Assembly: GCF_026914265.1 (NCBI RefSeq)
Contig: NC_069132.1
Coordinates: 35,520,932-35,584,931 of the forward strand
Source: Mya arenaria
Lineage: Eukaryota > Mollusca > Bivalvia > Myida > Myidae
Length of the DNA stretch: 64,000 nucleotides
Reading direction: 5' to 3'
The notes beneath the pieces were generated by a model. The model made no database searches. It saw nothing but the letters and a program-made list of their open reading frames with translations, and was not told the DNA's origin. This document shows, piece after piece, positions 62,606-64,000 of the stretch. The position numbers were made by a program, and so were the translations under genes. Every line of letters starts with the position of its first letter. Positions within the stretch are counted from its first letter, which is position 1.

Positions 62606-64000
62606 TTAAAGCCTTATCCACAATCTATACTTATAATGTGCAAATTAATATCATGAGTATTGTATTCCAATGTTCGTTCAATTACATGGCTAACATGTAT
62701 ATCATTTTGACACCTGCTCTCTCTTTACAGTGTAGGCCTTTATTGTAACATAACATCTTTTTTGCTAGTAAAAATCTGGAAGCATAAATTTGCATAACTT
62801 TCCATTTCTATATTGATTTTTTATTATGTTTCACAATGCCTATTGCTGTTTCTTAAGCTTTCAGTTTCTATGGATAATGTATCAAAGTATAAAAAGGGTT
62901 AGAACATATGTTATGTAACTTGGCAGATAACCATATTTCACATAAAAAGGTAAAAAATCCCACCTGTTTCTATTATGGAACGGTGTCCTTGTTTTTTAAA
63001 ACAGAAACTTAATACTTAATTAAGATCTGCCAGGTTTTTTAGAAAAAAAAGAATGGTTACAGTTTTTAATGAGTTTGGCTTTTTTTGCTAAGATCTTCCC
63101 ATTCTTGAGGAAAATAAAATGCATTATGTTTCAGATTCACAAAGGATATGGGTAATAAACTGAAAACAAGTGCATTGTATGCAAGGGCAGGTATTCAGAA
63201 ATTGTCTCAGCTGAGCGAAGGAAAACAAAATAACTTCTTTTCAACCACAGTGACGGAACTAGCCATGCTATGAGTACAGTCTGTCAGTATGCACGGGTAA
63301 CTGTTTTAGAATTTGTCAATGCTGAGTGAAAACAAAATACAAAATAACTTCTTTTCAACCACAGTGACGGAACTAGCCATGCTATGTGTATTATCTGTCA
63401 ACATTCACAGGTCTACCATGTTTATTTTGAATGTGCACATGTAATGAATTGAATATATGAGTTATGGGCAACTTTTTTTGTGGCGTTGTGTGTCTTGTTG
63501 CAAGTCTGTATGACATAGGTCTTTGTGCTTTTAAACAAGTTCATAGCTAAGTTTTTGCCTGCTAGGTTGTACTTGTAGTTTCTATTGTATTAGTACCTGA
63601 GGTCCATTTTAACAGTGGTTGATAATCACACCAAGTCTATGACCATACCTTGTCTGTGACCTTGTGAAACAGACCAGCTTTATCTGGGCAAAGTTTGTTC
63701 ACATTTACAATTTACAGATAATTAATGAGGTGTTTTTTTTTTCTTTTAACATTTCATTTCATACAACTAAGTGTTTTATCAAGATTTGAAAAAAAATACA
63801 GATTTTTGTTTAGATCAGATTACATGCATAGAGGCTCAATATCAATGATAAAAGTGCATATTGTAAACATGATACAAAATTAAAAACTGTCTGATCAGGA
63901 AGACACAATTTAGTGCACTGAAACCCTGTAATCTAATATACAACAACAAGTCTGTATAACTTTCCACTTAATATATAGAAAAGTCATGAAAACATTTTAC
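62606..64000. other. CPT1 intron, unit 2, to window end
   Basis: Counterpart of 38845-40238, nearly identical; the differences seen are mainly length changes in homopolymers. No gene. Confidence 0.4.

Larger units (their letters stand above)
40734..64000. repeat. Unit 2 of the ~24.1 kb direct tandem duplication (cut by window end)
   Basis: It repeats unit 1 from 16603 up to about 40238 in the same order. It lacks the 329-bp segment of 29291-29619, about 69 bp at 16835, about 50 bp at 18600, one 36-bp minisatellite unit and part of a MITE, and has one extra ~161-bp internal MITE repeat. Confidence 0.95.

Overview
The window looks like nuclear DNA of a bivalve mollusc, probably a heterodont clam or mussel. 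It is AT-rich, its genes have introns with GT-AG junctions, and it is full of short DNA-transposon derivatives and long-unit tandem repeats of the kind common in bivalve genomes. The organism call is inference; no marker gene fixes the species. No rRNA, tRNA gene, CRISPR array, retroviral element or intact transposase was seen.

Positions 1 to about 16,600 are unique in this window and gene-poor. They hold a nested transposon complex (907-4777), several bivalve repeat families, a tRNA-derived SINE, GAT/GGT low-complexity tracts, a 1.5 kb repeat carrying a chain of AGGTCA/TGACCT palindromes (8749-10283), a TTAA-flanked MITE (15840-16549) and a few short exon-like segments that cannot be joined into a recognisable protein.

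From about 16,603 to the end there are two direct copies of one roughly 24.1 kb segment. Unit 1 runs from 16,603 to about 40,733; unit 2 starts there and is cut by the window end. Each unit holds, in order: a repeat-rich left part with a 20-bp minisatellite; a plus-strand RING-less TRIM-like gene ('A', two B-boxes, coiled coil, NHL-like beta-propeller); a minus-strand carnitine O-palmitoyltransferase 1 (CPT1) gene, 3' end first; and a second plus-strand TRIM-like gene ('B') lying antisense inside a 4.9 kb CPT1 intron.

Gene A is intact in both units (557 and 556 aa). Gene B has an in-frame TGA between its two B-boxes in both units, and unit 2 carries two further single-base frameshifts. The CPT1 copy in unit 1 comprises only the last nine exons (328 codons, catalytic His to stop), because unit 2 begins where the upstream exons should lie. 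The CPT1 copy in unit 2 can be followed through eight matching exons and runs off the window.

The two units are very similar but unevenly so: nearly identical around genes A and B, more divergent with indels between about 27.8 and 34.4 kb. This fits either a recent real tandem duplication with later conversion or two haplotypes wrongly placed in tandem by an assembler. The sequence alone cannot settle which.
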